DNA from: Methanoregula formicica SMSP
GTDB taxonomy: Archaea; Halobacteriota; Methanomicrobia; Methanomicrobiales; Methanospirillaceae
Length of the DNA stretch: 64,000 bases
Direction: 5' to 3'
Assembly (NCBI RefSeq): GCF_000327485.1
Contig: NC_019943.1
Coordinates: 310,001 to 374,000 of the forward strand
Position numbers and translations under genes: made by a program. The notes under the pieces are model-generated. The model saw only the letters and a program-made list of their open reading frames with translations, ran no database searches and was not told the origin of the DNA. Positions 9,098-17,771 of the stretch are shown here, one piece after another. Every line of letters starts with the position of its first letter. The stretch's first letter is position 1.

Positions 9098-10516
9098 TTA
9101 CCCTTTTTTTCCGACCGGGTACCGATACACACCTCGAGGTATGCTCATCTCGAAGACGGCACCCTTCCCCGGTGTGCCGGTCTCCCTGATTGTAATCCCG
9201 GTGATCCCCAGGATCTCCCGGACAAGGAAAAGTCCAAGGCCGGTGTTTTTGCCATACCCGCGTTCGAACACCCGCTCTTTCTCGTCATCGGGAATACCCA
9301 CGCCATCGTCTTCCCAGAGGATCTTCAGTCCCCCCTCGCCCTCGCGGCAGGTGACCTGGAGATTCCGGACATGCCCTCCATGCCGCAAGGAGTTGTCAAA
9401 GAGGTTGAAGAAGACCTTCTGGAGCATCGGGTCCGCAAACACCTCCACATCACCGCAGGTGGTCTGGAATTGCACCCCTTCCGGCACCATCCTCCTTGGC
9501 AGGACGGAATCGATCTTCTGCCAGCGTGAGTCCGTGCTCCCCAGATCCTGGTACACCCGGCTGAACTCGATTTGGGTCTGGATAGCGCGTGTTGTGGTCC
9601 CGATCTTCAGGAGGAAGGAGTCAATCTCCTTCGGAGGATTCCTCTTCTGGATAAAAATGATGTTGCTGTCAATGATCGAGATCTTGTTTAAGATATCGTG
9701 GCGGGTGATACTGGAGAGGAGGTTCAGTTTCTTGTTGGCCATGCGCAGGGCATCGTCAGCCATCATATGCATCGTGATATCGAACAGGCAGATGATTGTC
9801 CCCCGTTCCGGATGAACGGAATAGAGAGGGCCATGACTGAGAAGGACCCGCAGAATTGCGCCGTCCTTTCTCTGCCATCGGGTTTCCACCGGAAGGGCAT
9901 TCCCGTTCATCGTGTGGTTATTGCCGTCTGCCGGTGGCAGGAGGCAGGTATCGGCATCCGGCCAGAGGGTGTGGATGTCGGTGGTTTCCAGTTCTTCCCG
10001 GGTATACCCGGTCAGTGTGCAGAGATGTTCGCTGGCGTGAGTGATGGTTTTCCCTTTGAGAATCCCGACACCGGCCGGGACCGTGCGGATGATGCCTGCA
10101 AGCAGGTCATTTTCCACCCTGAATGCCCGATCTTCCGCCTTCCGTTTTCCGATGACCTGGTGGATGGTAGCGGTGAGCCGGGCGAATTGTTCGCCTTTCG
10201 CCCCTCCTTTTTTGACATACCCGTCCGCACCATGGCTGAGGGCCTGCATCACGACTTCTTCGCTTCCTCTCCCGGTAAAGATGATGAACGGGGTTGTGTC
10301 GCCTTGTTCCCGGAGTGCCTTTACAAGCGGGATCCCGTTTATCTCCGGCACCGGGTAATCGCTGATGATGAGGTCATAGGGTGCAGCGTTGTGCACCTGC
10401 ATCGCGGTGCCGGCAGAGGTTGCGGTATCAATGGTGAACAGGCCAGTCTCGTTAAGGGAACGCCTGCAGTCCTCAAGCAGGGCCGGATCATCATCTACAC
10501 CCAGAATGCGCAGCAT
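9098..10516 (-). CDS. Response-regulator/PAS/histidine kinase hybrid
   Basis: 472 residues. An N-terminal receiver domain (1-125) has acidic residues VDDD, phospho-acceptor D53 in ISDYPVPE, T81 and K102. A PAS domain follows (about 135-255), then a dimerisation segment with H273 in SITRHDILNK and an HATPase domain (about 360-470) with the N box FFNLFDNSLRHGG and the G boxes DDGVGIPD and GLGLF. The protein has no membrane segment, so it probably senses a cytosolic signal and may be controlled by phosphorylation from another kinase. Its kinase core closely resembles that of the large kinase at 60276-64000. The ATG lies 28 bp from a TATA box, so the mRNA is probably leaderless. Confidence 0.9.
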   Translation of the reverse strand: MLRILGVDDDPALLEDCRRSLNETGLFTIDTATSAGTAMQVHNAAPYDLIISDYPVPEINGIPLVKALREQGDTTPFIIFTGRGSEEVVMQALSHGADGYVKKGGAKGEQFARLTATIHQVIGKRKAEDRAFRVENDLLAGIIRTVPAGVGILKGKTITHASEHLCTLTGYTREELETTDIHTLWPDADTCLLPPADGNNHTMNGNALPVETRWQRKDGAILRVLLSHGPLYSVHPERGTIICLFDITMHMMADDALRMANKKLNLLSSITRHDILNKISIIDSNIIFIQKRNPPKEIDSFLLKIGTTTRAIQTQIEFSRVYQDLGSTDSRWQKIDSVLPRRMVPEGVQFQTTCGDVEVFADPMLQKVFFNLFDNSLRHGGHVRNLQVTCREGEGGLKILWEDDGVGIPDDEKERVFERGYGKNTGLGLFLVREILGITGITIRETGTPGKGAVFEMSIPRGVYRYPVGKKG

Positions 10517-10540
10517 TACCAGAGGTACGTCTGATGAGGT

Positions 10541-10549
10541 TTATACAAT
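10541..10549 (-). promoter_or_regulatory. TATA box of the receiver-PAS-kinase gene
   Basis: On the minus strand the sequence reads TTGTATAAACC, centred about 28 bp before the ATG at 10516. There is no ribosome-binding site at that ATG. Confidence 0.5.
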
Positions 10550-10600
10550 TACCGATATGGAGAGGTCCTCATAAAAGGGTGCATTTTTTATCGAATAATT

Positions 10601-10610
10601 ATTTATAATA
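10601..10610 (+). promoter_or_regulatory. TATA box of a structured leader or small RNA
   Basis: TTTATAATA on the + strand predicts a transcript start near 10632, about 150 bp before the HEAT-protein gene. Confidence 0.4.
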
Positions 10611-10614
10611 GGGT

Positions 10615-10636
10615 TACATTATAATATTGTAATGTA
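10615..10636. promoter_or_regulatory. 22-bp near-perfect palindrome, candidate operator
   Basis: TACATTATAAT at 10615-10625 is followed directly by ATTGTAATGTA at 10626-10636; the halves are inverted copies with one mismatch. It covers the start site predicted from the TATA box at 10601-10610, so a bound regulator would block that promoter. Confidence 0.45.
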
Positions 10637-10735
10637 CCTCCAAGGCCTTCCGGAAAGGATTGCTGCAACGCGGGTACGCTCCGCTCATGGTAAGCGGAGG
10701 CTGTTTTTCATCTTCTGAACCGGTTTTCCGGTTGA
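10632..10735 (+). ncRNA. Candidate small RNA or structured 5' leader
   Basis: After the predicted start site come a short self-complementary CCTTCCGGAAAGG (10642-10654), a 7-bp hairpin CTCCGCT/AGCGGAG (10679-10685 with 10693-10699) followed by a T5 run at 10703-10707, and a second perfect hairpin AACCGG-TTTT-CCGGTT (10718-10733). No reading frame of note is present. It could be a roughly 75-nt RNA ending at the T-run, or the leader of the HEAT-repeat gene. No known riboswitch class is recognised. Confidence 0.35.
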
Positions 10736-10782
10736 TGAGAGCTGGTATTGTCCTCTGAATATGCTGATGATTGGTGAATAAT

Positions 10783-11241
10783 GTGGATATGAGTCTTGAA
10801 TGGCAGGGGCAGGAGTATTCTGTCCTGCCCCGCGGGGGAGTGTATGATCTTATTTCTGCAGCGCAGTCCGGCGCGGATAGTGAAACCCGGCAGCGGGCTG
10901 TCGCGGCTCTCGGGAAGAGCGGCGATCCGCGTGCAGTCCGGCCCGTGGCCGACCTGTTGTACGATGCAGACCCGGAGATCCGGCTTGCATCTGCGATCGC
11001 TCTTGGCCTGCTCAGGAGTGGACGCCCGGTCGATGACCTGGTGGCGCGGCTGCGGGACCGCACTGAACATGCGGCAATCCGGGAACAGGCAGCTGTTGCC
11101 CTTACCGCTATCCGGAGCACCGGGGCAGTTTGCGGTCTCCGTGAATTTGCCGCTGACGGAAATGAAGATGACGCCCTCCGCACCCGCACGGAAAACCTGC
11201 TCAAAGGGATTGGCGCGAAGGAGATGAGTTCCGGTCCGTGA
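10783..11241 (+). CDS. HEAT-repeat protein
   Basis: About 152 residues made mostly of HEAT-like helical pairs: repeated units with the patterns RAVAALGKSGDPRAVRPVAD, RLASAIALGLL and REQAAVALTAIRS. HEAT repeats form a curved protein-binding scaffold, and short ones in archaea often serve as adaptor modules; the partner is unknown. The start is uncertain: GTG 10783 has GGTGA at a good distance, while ATG 10789 and TTG 10771 are alternatives. It lies downstream of a structured leader with its own TATA box. Confidence 0.75.
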   Translation: MDMSLEWQGQEYSVLPRGGVYDLISAAQSGADSETRQRAVAALGKSGDPRAVRPVADLLYDADPEIRLASAIALGLLRSGRPVDDLVARLRDRTEHAAIREQAAVALTAIRSTGAVCGLREFAADGNEDDALRTRTENLLKGIGAKEMSSGP

Positions 11242-11623
11242 GGGGGAGATAGTGCTCCCGTTTTCCCGGGGTAATTACCGGTAAGTCTGCCTGCCTGGTC
11301 CACGAGGCGTCAGACAGGGGTCTCCGGCAGACCCCCCACTCCCCATGCGGGGGGGATCAGGAACGATTTTCACGAACCGGGTGGGGGGTCAACAGGATAC
11401 CCCCCCATCACGTTTGAAAGGACGCATTATTCCACAGGCTTTCAAGAGCCCTCTGGAGGTTTTCACTCTCGGAGAGATCAGCCCTGGATGTTACCCGAAA
11501 TGAGAATGGGAAGTGGATCCCGGCTGAAAGGGGGAGGGGTATACCGAATACCACCCCCCCACAAGGCAGGGGGGTTACCGGGAATTTAAAAAAAAAGAGG
11601 AGGGGGGTATGCAGGACACCGCC
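11242..11623. other. Non-coding region rich in G and C tracts and inverted repeats
   Basis: No convincing gene in 382 bp. It holds several runs of six or seven G or C. GACCCCCCAC at 11330-11339 is the inverted copy of GTGGGGGGTC at 11381-11390; CCCCATGCGGGG forms a small hairpin near 11341-11352; and ACCCCCC/AGGGGGGT pair around 11555-11575. The left end (TTTTCCCGGGGTAA, about 11260) and right end (TTACCGGGAATT, about 11576) are roughly inverted. It may be a degenerate element or a structured RNA. Confidence 0.4.
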
Positions 11624-12211
11624 TCACACTTTCCTGAGTACAGCAGCCCGGTTCAGGAAATACCAGTACCGGTCCTCAACCCGGAACCCGGTGTTTTCCA
11701 GTAGCGCAAGGTTTTCCGCGAACTCCTTACCGGGGACGATATACAGTGGTTCGGTGTAGAAGAAGGTACCCCCCGGCTTAAGGAGCAGTGCGATCTCACG
11801 GAAGTATTGTTCCAGGTCCGGCACCTCGTGCAGGACAAAGATGGCAAACGCCACATCGAATGTCCCGTGCAGCTCTATAGGAAGATCGATCCGGTCAGGC
11901 GGGCACCGGTGCGTCCGTACCCGCGACATCAGTTCCTTGCGGTCAAGTTTTTTCGAGAGGATGTCGAGCATCTCCTCCTGAAGGTCGGCAGACCAGACCT
12001 GCCCGATCTCTCCTACCCGCAGGGCGAATTCCCGGGTGAAGAAGCCCGGCCCGCAGCCGAAATCGAGCACACGGTCACCGTACTTTACGTACCGTTCCGC
12101 CAGCCGGTCGGGACGGTAGAGGAACCGGCGGAACGCGGTATCGAGGTGGGCGGCATTCTTTGCTGAAAAGACCTCGTGCTGGTGGCGGCGGGGCATCTCA
12201 CCCGGAGACAT
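11624..12211 (-). CDS. SAM-dependent methyltransferase (class I)
   Basis: 195 residues with a class I fold: motif I VLDFGCGPGFFTREFA near residues 47-62, an acidic residue after strand 2 (SADLQEEML), the motif DVAFAIFVLHEV and the post-motif LLKPGG. The substrate is unknown. The start at 12211 is chosen because a TATA-like AGTTATCC (minus strand, 12235-12242) is centred 28 bp upstream, which implies a leaderless mRNA; an upstream GTG at 12229 would lie outside that transcript. Confidence 0.85.
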   Translation of the reverse strand: MSPGEMPRRHQHEVFSAKNAAHLDTAFRRFLYRPDRLAERYVKYGDRVLDFGCGPGFFTREFALRVGEIGQVWSADLQEEMLDILSKKLDRKELMSRVRTHRCPPDRIDLPIELHGTFDVAFAIFVLHEVPDLEQYFREIALLLKPGGTFFYTEPLYIVPGKEFAENLALLENTGFRVEDRYWYFLNRAAVLRKV

Positions 12212-12234
12212 AGAGAGATCTGCGTGCACTTCGG

Positions 12235-12242
12235 GGATAACT
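12235..12242 (-). promoter_or_regulatory. TATA box of the methyltransferase gene
   Basis: Minus-strand AGTTATCC centred 28 bp before the ATG at 12211; it supports that start and a leaderless mRNA. Confidence 0.4.
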
Positions 12243-12318
12243 GTTCCGGCAGTCTTCCGACTCTATCCCAATGTTAATATCCAGAGACTCTGTCATAGTT
12301 TTACGTAGGAAGATACCC

Positions 12319-13803
12319 ATGAAACGCATTGTTCTTCTCATCCTGTTCGTCGCAATTCTTGCCGCCGGGTGCACATCCCAGAAAACATCCCCGTCGCAGG
12401 GGGATGCCCTCTATGCACAGGCAGAAAGCCAGTATGCACTGGAGAACTATCATGCTGCTGCTGACCTGTACGAGAAAACATCCCGACAGTACCGGGCAGA
12501 AGGCAATGCTGCAAAAGCAAAGGAAGCCCTGAACAAGGCCTCCCTTTCTGCGCGGATGTTCGTTGAGTTTCCGTACAACCAGTCGGTCATGGCAGCCATG
12601 ATCGATGAAGCATATCCGTCAGCATCGGCCGGGCAGAAAGAAACATGGCTCTCCTGTAAAACGGGCCAGTGCATCACGAGTGACGGGGAAACCCTGTACT
12701 TCACCGATACCGTTGGCAATGTGAGGTACCATAATTCTGACCTGATACGAAATGCAACCGCGGGCATGGGCAAGACGCCATTTTATGACGAGATGAAGCC
12801 CCTTACAGCGACCCCTGCCACAGAGGGGGCAGTGTATGTCAACCCGGTCCGGTGGGAAGGCACAGAAACGCTCAGGATCCCCGCAGGATTGCTTCCGAAA
12901 AACGGAACCTTCCGGCTCTGGGTCCCCCTGCCCGTTGAGTCCCCCTCCCAGAAAGACGTGACCATTATCTCCGTTGAGCCGGCACAGTACGTGAAATCGC
13001 AGACCGGTACAGATGCAGATATGGGCCTTACATACCTTGAGATCCCCCTGGAGTCCGTGAAAGGCGATTTCCTCAATATTACCGCACGGTTCCGCTACAT
13101 GCAGTATGAAGTGCGGTACACGATCGATCCGGCAAAGGTAGGAACGTACAACTCGAGCGATCCTGAATACCAGAAGTACACCGCATCCGGAAAGAACATC
13201 GTAGTCTCACCCGAGATGAAAGCAAAGGCGCTCTCGATTGTGGGGAACGAGACCAATCCCTACCTGCAGGCAGAGAAGTTGTACTGGCATGTTGTCTCGC
13301 ATCCCTACAGCCATGTCCCCCATGTATGGCTCAGCGCCAGCGGGACACCTGAATCGGTCTATATGCTCAGGACCGGCTACGGTGACTGCGGTACGCAGAG
13401 CATGTACTTTGCCGCGCTCTGCCGTTCGCTCGGTATCCCGGCCCGGGCCATCGGCGGCTACCAGCTCGTCCCCGGCTATGCGGGAACTCACTTCTGGTCA
13501 GAGTATTACCTGCCAGGCTATGGCTGGATACCGAACGACGTGACGATAGCCGAGGGTGCGGAATGGTCGTACGAGGCATCGGACGATGACCGTCACCAGT
13601 ACAAGGACTTCTATGCGAGAAACCTCGACCCATACCGCTACATCATCCAGAAAGATGTGGACGTCCCGCTTACCCCGCCCGCGGGCAATGTCGTCATGTT
13701 CGATATGGTCGTGCAGTCGCCCAAGGCAGTCTGCGACACCTGCGATACCGACCCGGAGTTCGAGATGCTCGAGAACTGGAAGGTAGTTGTGAAAAAGGTG
13801 TAA
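12319..13803 (+). CDS. Secreted lipoprotein with transglutaminase-like cysteine domain
   Basis: 494 residues from the ATG after AGGAAGA. A lipoprotein signal (MKRIVLLILFVAILAAGC) ends in the lipobox LAAGC. A TPR-like helical pair follows (about 25-70, LYAQAESQYALENYHAAADLYEK), then a linker, and a C-terminal transglutaminase-like domain with the catalytic triad C357 (GDCGTQS), H391 (THFW) and D407 (PND). Such domains act as peptidases or protein-modifying enzymes; the activity here is unknown. It should be anchored outside the membrane. A hairpin with T-run follows. Confidence 0.88.
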   Translation: MKRIVLLILFVAILAAGCTSQKTSPSQGDALYAQAESQYALENYHAAADLYEKTSRQYRAEGNAAKAKEALNKASLSARMFVEFPYNQSVMAAMIDEAYPSASAGQKETWLSCKTGQCITSDGETLYFTDTVGNVRYHNSDLIRNATAGMGKTPFYDEMKPLTATPATEGAVYVNPVRWEGTETLRIPAGLLPKNGTFRLWVPLPVESPSQKDVTIISVEPAQYVKSQTGTDADMGLTYLEIPLESVKGDFLNITARFRYMQYEVRYTIDPAKVGTYNSSDPEYQKYTASGKNIVVSPEMKAKALSIVGNETNPYLQAEKLYWHVVSHPYSHVPHVWLSASGTPESVYMLRTGYGDCGTQSMYFAALCRSLGIPARAIGGYQLVPGYAGTHFWSEYYLPGYGWIPNDVTIAEGAEWSYEASDDDRHQYKDFYARNLDPYRYIIQKDVDVPLTPPAGNVVMFDMVVQSPKAVCDTCDTDPEFEMLENWKVVVKKV

Positions 13804-13805
13804 GC

Positions 13806-13823
13806 GGGAATAATCCCTTTTTT
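13806..13823 (+). terminator. Hairpin plus T-run terminator
   Basis: GGGA-ATAA-TCCC followed at once by six T, a few bases after the transglutaminase stop. Confidence 0.5.
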
Positions 13824-13838
13824 CTTCCGCTCAGTCCG

Positions 13839-14651
13839 TTACCGGGTCAGCCGCCCGCAGACAATGGTCGTGTCCTTCTCTCCGGCAGCGGTGCTCGCCC
13901 CGCCCTCCCAGTACAGGCCGACAGGATTCCCATCGGTATCTGTCATGAAGCCGAGGATCCCGGTGCCAAGACCCGTCTTCCATGCGGATCCGGTCCGCGA
14001 GTCATCGCTGTGTACTGTGCCGGTTGAGTCAAAGATCCGGACCATGACCTCGTCCGCCCGTTTCGGGTTGATCGTTGGTTCCCCGGCAATGATCCACATG
14101 TGACCGGTGTCGAGGGTATTCGGTCTCAGCCAGAGACAGACATCTCCGGGCCTGAGATCAACGGGCCTTTGGACCTTTGATCCATACAGGGCCGCCGGGC
14201 TCTTCGTGTCCATGGTATTGAACGCGGCAGCATAGGACTCTATCGAAGGGTTGGCACCCTTGCCGATCTCACTGTACGCTGCCGGTGTTGCATTCATGAG
14301 TACGTGGTCGACAAATCCGAGGCAGTCGAATTTGTAGGTCCCTGTGGTATCATCCGATGTATAGGGTGGGTGGACATACTCGGTTGACCTGATATTTTGG
14401 AACATCCGGTACGTTTCACGGAAGACCGGGCTGTCAGATTGCACGGATGCGAGCTGTTCCGCGATTGACTCTTTTATGGTAGTGGATGCGGGGAGTGCAG
14501 CCATGGTCTCCTCCATGGGAATCCCCTTATGGGCTGCAGGGGATGGAGAGGCAGGAACGGTTTGTTGAGCAGATGGGGAGGTACAACCTGCAATAAGGAC
14601 GAGTGAAACACAGAACAGGACAGGGAGAAGAGACGATAGCCGGAGATCCAT
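13839..14651 (-). CDS. Lipoprotein with NlpC/P60-like cysteine peptidase motifs
   Basis: 270 residues with a lipoprotein signal (lipobox LIAGC, C23), a Ser/Pro/Ala linker and a domain from about 70. The pattern KFDCLGFVDHVL with C110 matches the nucleophile motif of NlpC/P60-like papain-fold proteins (DCSGFV in classical members). LRPGDVCLWL and DTGHMWIIAG with H184 match the later strand and histidine. Archaea of this group lack murein, so the substrate is not classical peptidoglycan. It converges on another cysteine-enzyme lipoprotein. The family call is by motif only. Confidence 0.72.
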   Translation of the reverse strand: MDLRLSSLLPVLFCVSLVLIAGCTSPSAQQTVPASPSPAAHKGIPMEETMAALPASTTIKESIAEQLASVQSDSPVFRETYRMFQNIRSTEYVHPPYTSDDTTGTYKFDCLGFVDHVLMNATPAAYSEIGKGANPSIESYAAAFNTMDTKSPAALYGSKVQRPVDLRPGDVCLWLRPNTLDTGHMWIIAGEPTINPKRADEVMVRIFDSTGTVHSDDSRTGSAWKTGLGTGILGFMTDTDGNPVGLYWEGGASTAAGEKDTTIVCGRLTR

Positions 14652-14699
14652 GCAATGAATGGAATTGCGGACGGAATAAAGGATGAGAAAAGGAGAACT

Positions 14700-16232
14700 T
14701 TAATTCCCGGCAGCCGGTTTCTCTTCTTCCGGCTCTTCTTCTTCGCCTGCCTTCAGGGTCTTCATCGAGGGGAAGAGGATGACCTCCTTGATGGAATTAT
14801 TGTTGGTGAGAAGCATCACGAGCCGGTCGATACCGATGCCGACACCCCCGGCGGGGGGCATACCGAACCCGATCGCATTGATGAAGTCGTAGTCGATCAT
14901 CTGGGCCTCGACATCGCCCAGCTGGCGTTTTTTGTCCTGTTCCTCGAACCGCTCCTTTTGGTCCACCGGGTCGTTCAGCTCCGAGAAGCCGTTGCCCACT
15001 TCCATGCCGGCAATGAAGAGCTCGAAGCGCTCGGTGAAGCCCTCCTTCTCGCGGTGGCGCTTGGCGAGCGGTGAGTTCTCGACCGGGTAGTCGTAGATGA
15101 AGGTCGGCTGGATGAGTTTCTCCTCGACAAGCCCTTCAAAGAATGCGATGAGGTACTCACGCTGGGACTGCGGCTTGTCCGGGTCCTCGATCCTGTGCTC
15201 ATGGGCGAGTTTCCTGAGTTCGTCAACAGAGTGGGCGAAGATGTCGATGCCGCCGATCTCCTTTACAGCATCCGCCATCGAAAGTTTCCTCCACGGTTTT
15301 GTGAAGTTCAATGTCACGTCGCTGAACGGGAGCTCGTACTTCCCGTGGATCTTTTCGATGATATACGTGACAATGTTCTCGGTGAGCTCCATCATGTCCC
15401 GGAAGTCACGGTACACCCAGTAGATCTCGACCATGGTGAACTCTGGGTTGTGATCCGCGTCCACACCCTCATTCCGGAAGTTCCGGGAGATCTCGAAGAC
15501 CTGCTCGAACCCGCCGACGATTAGCCGCTTCAGGTAGAGCTCGGGAGCGATCCTGAGGTAGAGCTTCTGGTTAAGGAAGTTGTGGTAGGTGGTGAACGGC
15601 CGGGCGTTTGCGCCCCCGTAAACCGGCTGGAGTATGGGAGTCTCGAATTCGAGGAACCCATGGTCGTCGAGGTATCTCCTTAGGAGCGAGATGATCCGAC
15701 TCCGGTTCCGGAATGTCTGCCGGTTCTCTTCGTTCACGATCAGGTCAACGTAGCGCTGGCGGTAGCGCTTCTCCACGTCCTTTAACCCGTGGAACTTCTC
15801 GGGGAGGGAACAGACCGCTTTGCAGAGGAGACTGAATTTGTCCACCCAGATGGTGATCTCCCCCAGTTTCGTCCGGAAGACGTGACCCTCGACCCCGATG
15901 ATGTCCCCCCGCTCGACAAACTGGTTGAAGAGCTCGAATTGTTCCTCGCCGAGATCGTTCTTACGGATGTAGAGCTGGATCTTGCCGCTCTCGTCTGCAA
16001 GATCGGCAAAGATCGTCTTCCCATGGTTCCGCACGATGTGGACACGCCCGGCCGTGGAGACGCTCTCGGCGCTCTTGTCATGGGTGATCTCCGCGTACTT
16101 TGTTTTGATCTCGGAGACGGTGTTCCTGCGGTCGAATGTCGGGGGAAACATGCAGTGCCCTTTCTCACGGAGGGCCACGATCTTGTCGAGCCGTGTCTGG
16201 TCGAATGCGGTATTCTCGGTGGAGTCGGTCAT
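14700..16232 (-). CDS. lysS: Lysyl-tRNA synthetase, class II
   Basis: 510 residues. An OB-fold anticodon-binding domain (about 60-150) precedes the class II catalytic core: motif 1 region around 180-205, motif 2 FEISRNFRNEG with an ATP-contacting arginine, and motif 3 GVGIGIDRLVMLLTN near the end. The tail is acidic (EEEEPEEEK). It charges tRNA-Lys with lysine. Many methanogens instead carry a class I lysyl-tRNA synthetase, so the bacterial/eukaryal-type enzyme is notable. No class I copy is in this window. Confidence 0.95.
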   Translation of the reverse strand: MTDSTENTAFDQTRLDKIVALREKGHCMFPPTFDRRNTVSEIKTKYAEITHDKSAESVSTAGRVHIVRNHGKTIFADLADESGKIQLYIRKNDLGEEQFELFNQFVERGDIIGVEGHVFRTKLGEITIWVDKFSLLCKAVCSLPEKFHGLKDVEKRYRQRYVDLIVNEENRQTFRNRSRIISLLRRYLDDHGFLEFETPILQPVYGGANARPFTTYHNFLNQKLYLRIAPELYLKRLIVGGFEQVFEISRNFRNEGVDADHNPEFTMVEIYWVYRDFRDMMELTENIVTYIIEKIHGKYELPFSDVTLNFTKPWRKLSMADAVKEIGGIDIFAHSVDELRKLAHEHRIEDPDKPQSQREYLIAFFEGLVEEKLIQPTFIYDYPVENSPLAKRHREKEGFTERFELFIAGMEVGNGFSELNDPVDQKERFEEQDKKRQLGDVEAQMIDYDFINAIGFGMPPAGGVGIGIDRLVMLLTNNNSIKEVILFPSMKTLKAGEEEEPEEEKPAAGN

Positions 16233-16346
16233 TGTGTATGCACCACGGTGTAGGACGGTATGTATCCTATCTATGGGACCCCGGGCGTAATAATACCATA
16301 ATAATCCCCCGTCAGGGTTCCGGGAATCCGGCTTATCATGGGGGTA

Positions 16347-17678
16347 TCAGTGTTTTTCGTGTTTCTTCAGGACTCCGGAGGCATACTTTGCCAGTCCGTA
16401 GACCCCGTCGGTGGACGGGTGGACCTCGATGAAGTCGGAAAAGTCGTGAACCAAAAAGTGGCGCTTCATCAAAAGTGCCATATAGCCGGCAATCAGCCCA
16501 CCCCCGGGCGAGGCCGTGGCCATGCCGCTGAGGGTGCCATCCGGTGCAACAAGGATCTTTGCAAAGCCGGTATCTGAGGCCGGGACAGCCCAGAATGTTC
16601 CGGGCCCTGCTACGCCCGGGATGACAAGCGGTTTTGACCGGGGATTGTTATCGGAGCAGAACGCAAGTTCATACCCGAGGTTGAGGGCCTGGGGGATGGC
16701 TGAGTAATCCATCTTCCTCCGCGCCCCGAGGATATTGTCCGCTGCCACGATCCCCTGCAACCGGGCAACAGGGGTCAGGAACGGCGGGCCGGTGACATCG
16801 CCTGCGGCATAGATACCAGAAATGGTTGTCTGCATGTACTCATCCACGATCACCTCGCCGTTGGGTCGTTTTGGAATCCCTTCAAGCATCCCAGAATTGG
16901 GCGTGAGTCCTGCTGCTACGAGGACCGCATCGCAGGCAAGAACACTCTCTTTTCCGCCATTTTTCAGAGGGATCTTGAGGTTTTCTGGTGAACCTCCGAC
17001 AGCAAGGACATCGGTGCCCTCCCGGATCTCCACACCGGCAAGCTCGCGCACCGCCCGTTTCCGGATGGTCTCATCGAGATTTTTCAAAAAACCGCTCCGG
17101 GAAAGAACCGTGACCCTGCTCCCGAACCGGGAGAAGATGTAGGCGAATTCCGCTGCCATGATCCCCCCGCCAATGATGACAAGCCTCCCTGGCAGAGATT
17201 TCATAGCCTTAAGGGAATGCGGAGTGAAAACGCCTTCATTCCTTATACCATCGATGTCCGGCAGTGCCGGGCGTGATCCGGTGGAAAGGATGACGGCTTC
17301 GCTTTTCAGGCTCTCGCTGCCAACAATAACCTCCCTACCATCAAATCTCCCTTCCTGCCCGTAGAGAATTTCCACACCGGCATCCCGTGTCTCCTTGTCA
17401 AGGACATCCGTGATGGTTTCCTGCACCTTTGCCATCTCGCGCAGGAGCGCCTCAAAGTCAAGATCCGGCACCTTTCCGAGGATCCCGAGCTTGCTGAACA
17501 AACCCGCGGCTTGGATATGCCGTGCAACGTCGTTCATGGCACAGACCGGCATGCACCCGTAATGGAGGCACTGCCCGCCGATACCACCTTTCTCGACGAG
17601 CGTGACCTCCCTGCCGGCAGATGCAAGTCGGATCGCGGCAAGCCGTCCTGCGGGGCCACCGCCAAGAACCACGATCAT
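16347..17678 (-). CDS. Pyridine nucleotide-disulfide oxidoreductase (lipoamide-dehydrogenase-like)
   Basis: 443 residues. The FAD dinucleotide fold VLGGGPAGRLAA starts at residue 3, the redox-active pair is C37/C42 in GGQCLHYGC, and a second NAD(P)-binding fold VIIGGGIMAAEFAY lies near 176. GIYAAGDVTG is the second FAD motif. Two departures from the lipoamide dehydrogenase pattern: the usual lysine after the second cysteine region is C46 (CMPVC), and the C-terminal His is present (H420 in HPSTDG) but the glutamate five residues later is not. Substrate is therefore unclear. No lipoate-enzyme genes are nearby. Confidence 0.88.
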   Translation of the reverse strand: MIVVLGGGPAGRLAAIRLASAGREVTLVEKGGIGGQCLHYGCMPVCAMNDVARHIQAAGLFSKLGILGKVPDLDFEALLREMAKVQETITDVLDKETRDAGVEILYGQEGRFDGREVIVGSESLKSEAVILSTGSRPALPDIDGIRNEGVFTPHSLKAMKSLPGRLVIIGGGIMAAEFAYIFSRFGSRVTVLSRSGFLKNLDETIRKRAVRELAGVEIREGTDVLAVGGSPENLKIPLKNGGKESVLACDAVLVAAGLTPNSGMLEGIPKRPNGEVIVDEYMQTTISGIYAAGDVTGPPFLTPVARLQGIVAADNILGARRKMDYSAIPQALNLGYELAFCSDNNPRSKPLVIPGVAGPGTFWAVPASDTGFAKILVAPDGTLSGMATASPGGGLIAGYMALLMKRHFLVHDFSDFIEVHPSTDGVYGLAKYASGVLKKHEKH

Positions 17679-17771
17679 GAACGCCTGCCCATCCGGCTGA
17701 AGCAGGAATTGTTGCAGGGTATGCCCCTGCGAAAACTGATAAAAAGAGGAAAATGCGGGATCATGTGCGTG

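Noticed and set aside
10614-11303. Minus-strand frame of 229 codons over the HEAT gene
   Set aside because: Reverse shadow rich in Arg and Ser; the HEAT repeats on the plus strand are clear.
11242-11623. CRISPR-like array in the G/C-tract region
   Set aside because: Repeats are inverted, irregular and not separated by equal spacers.
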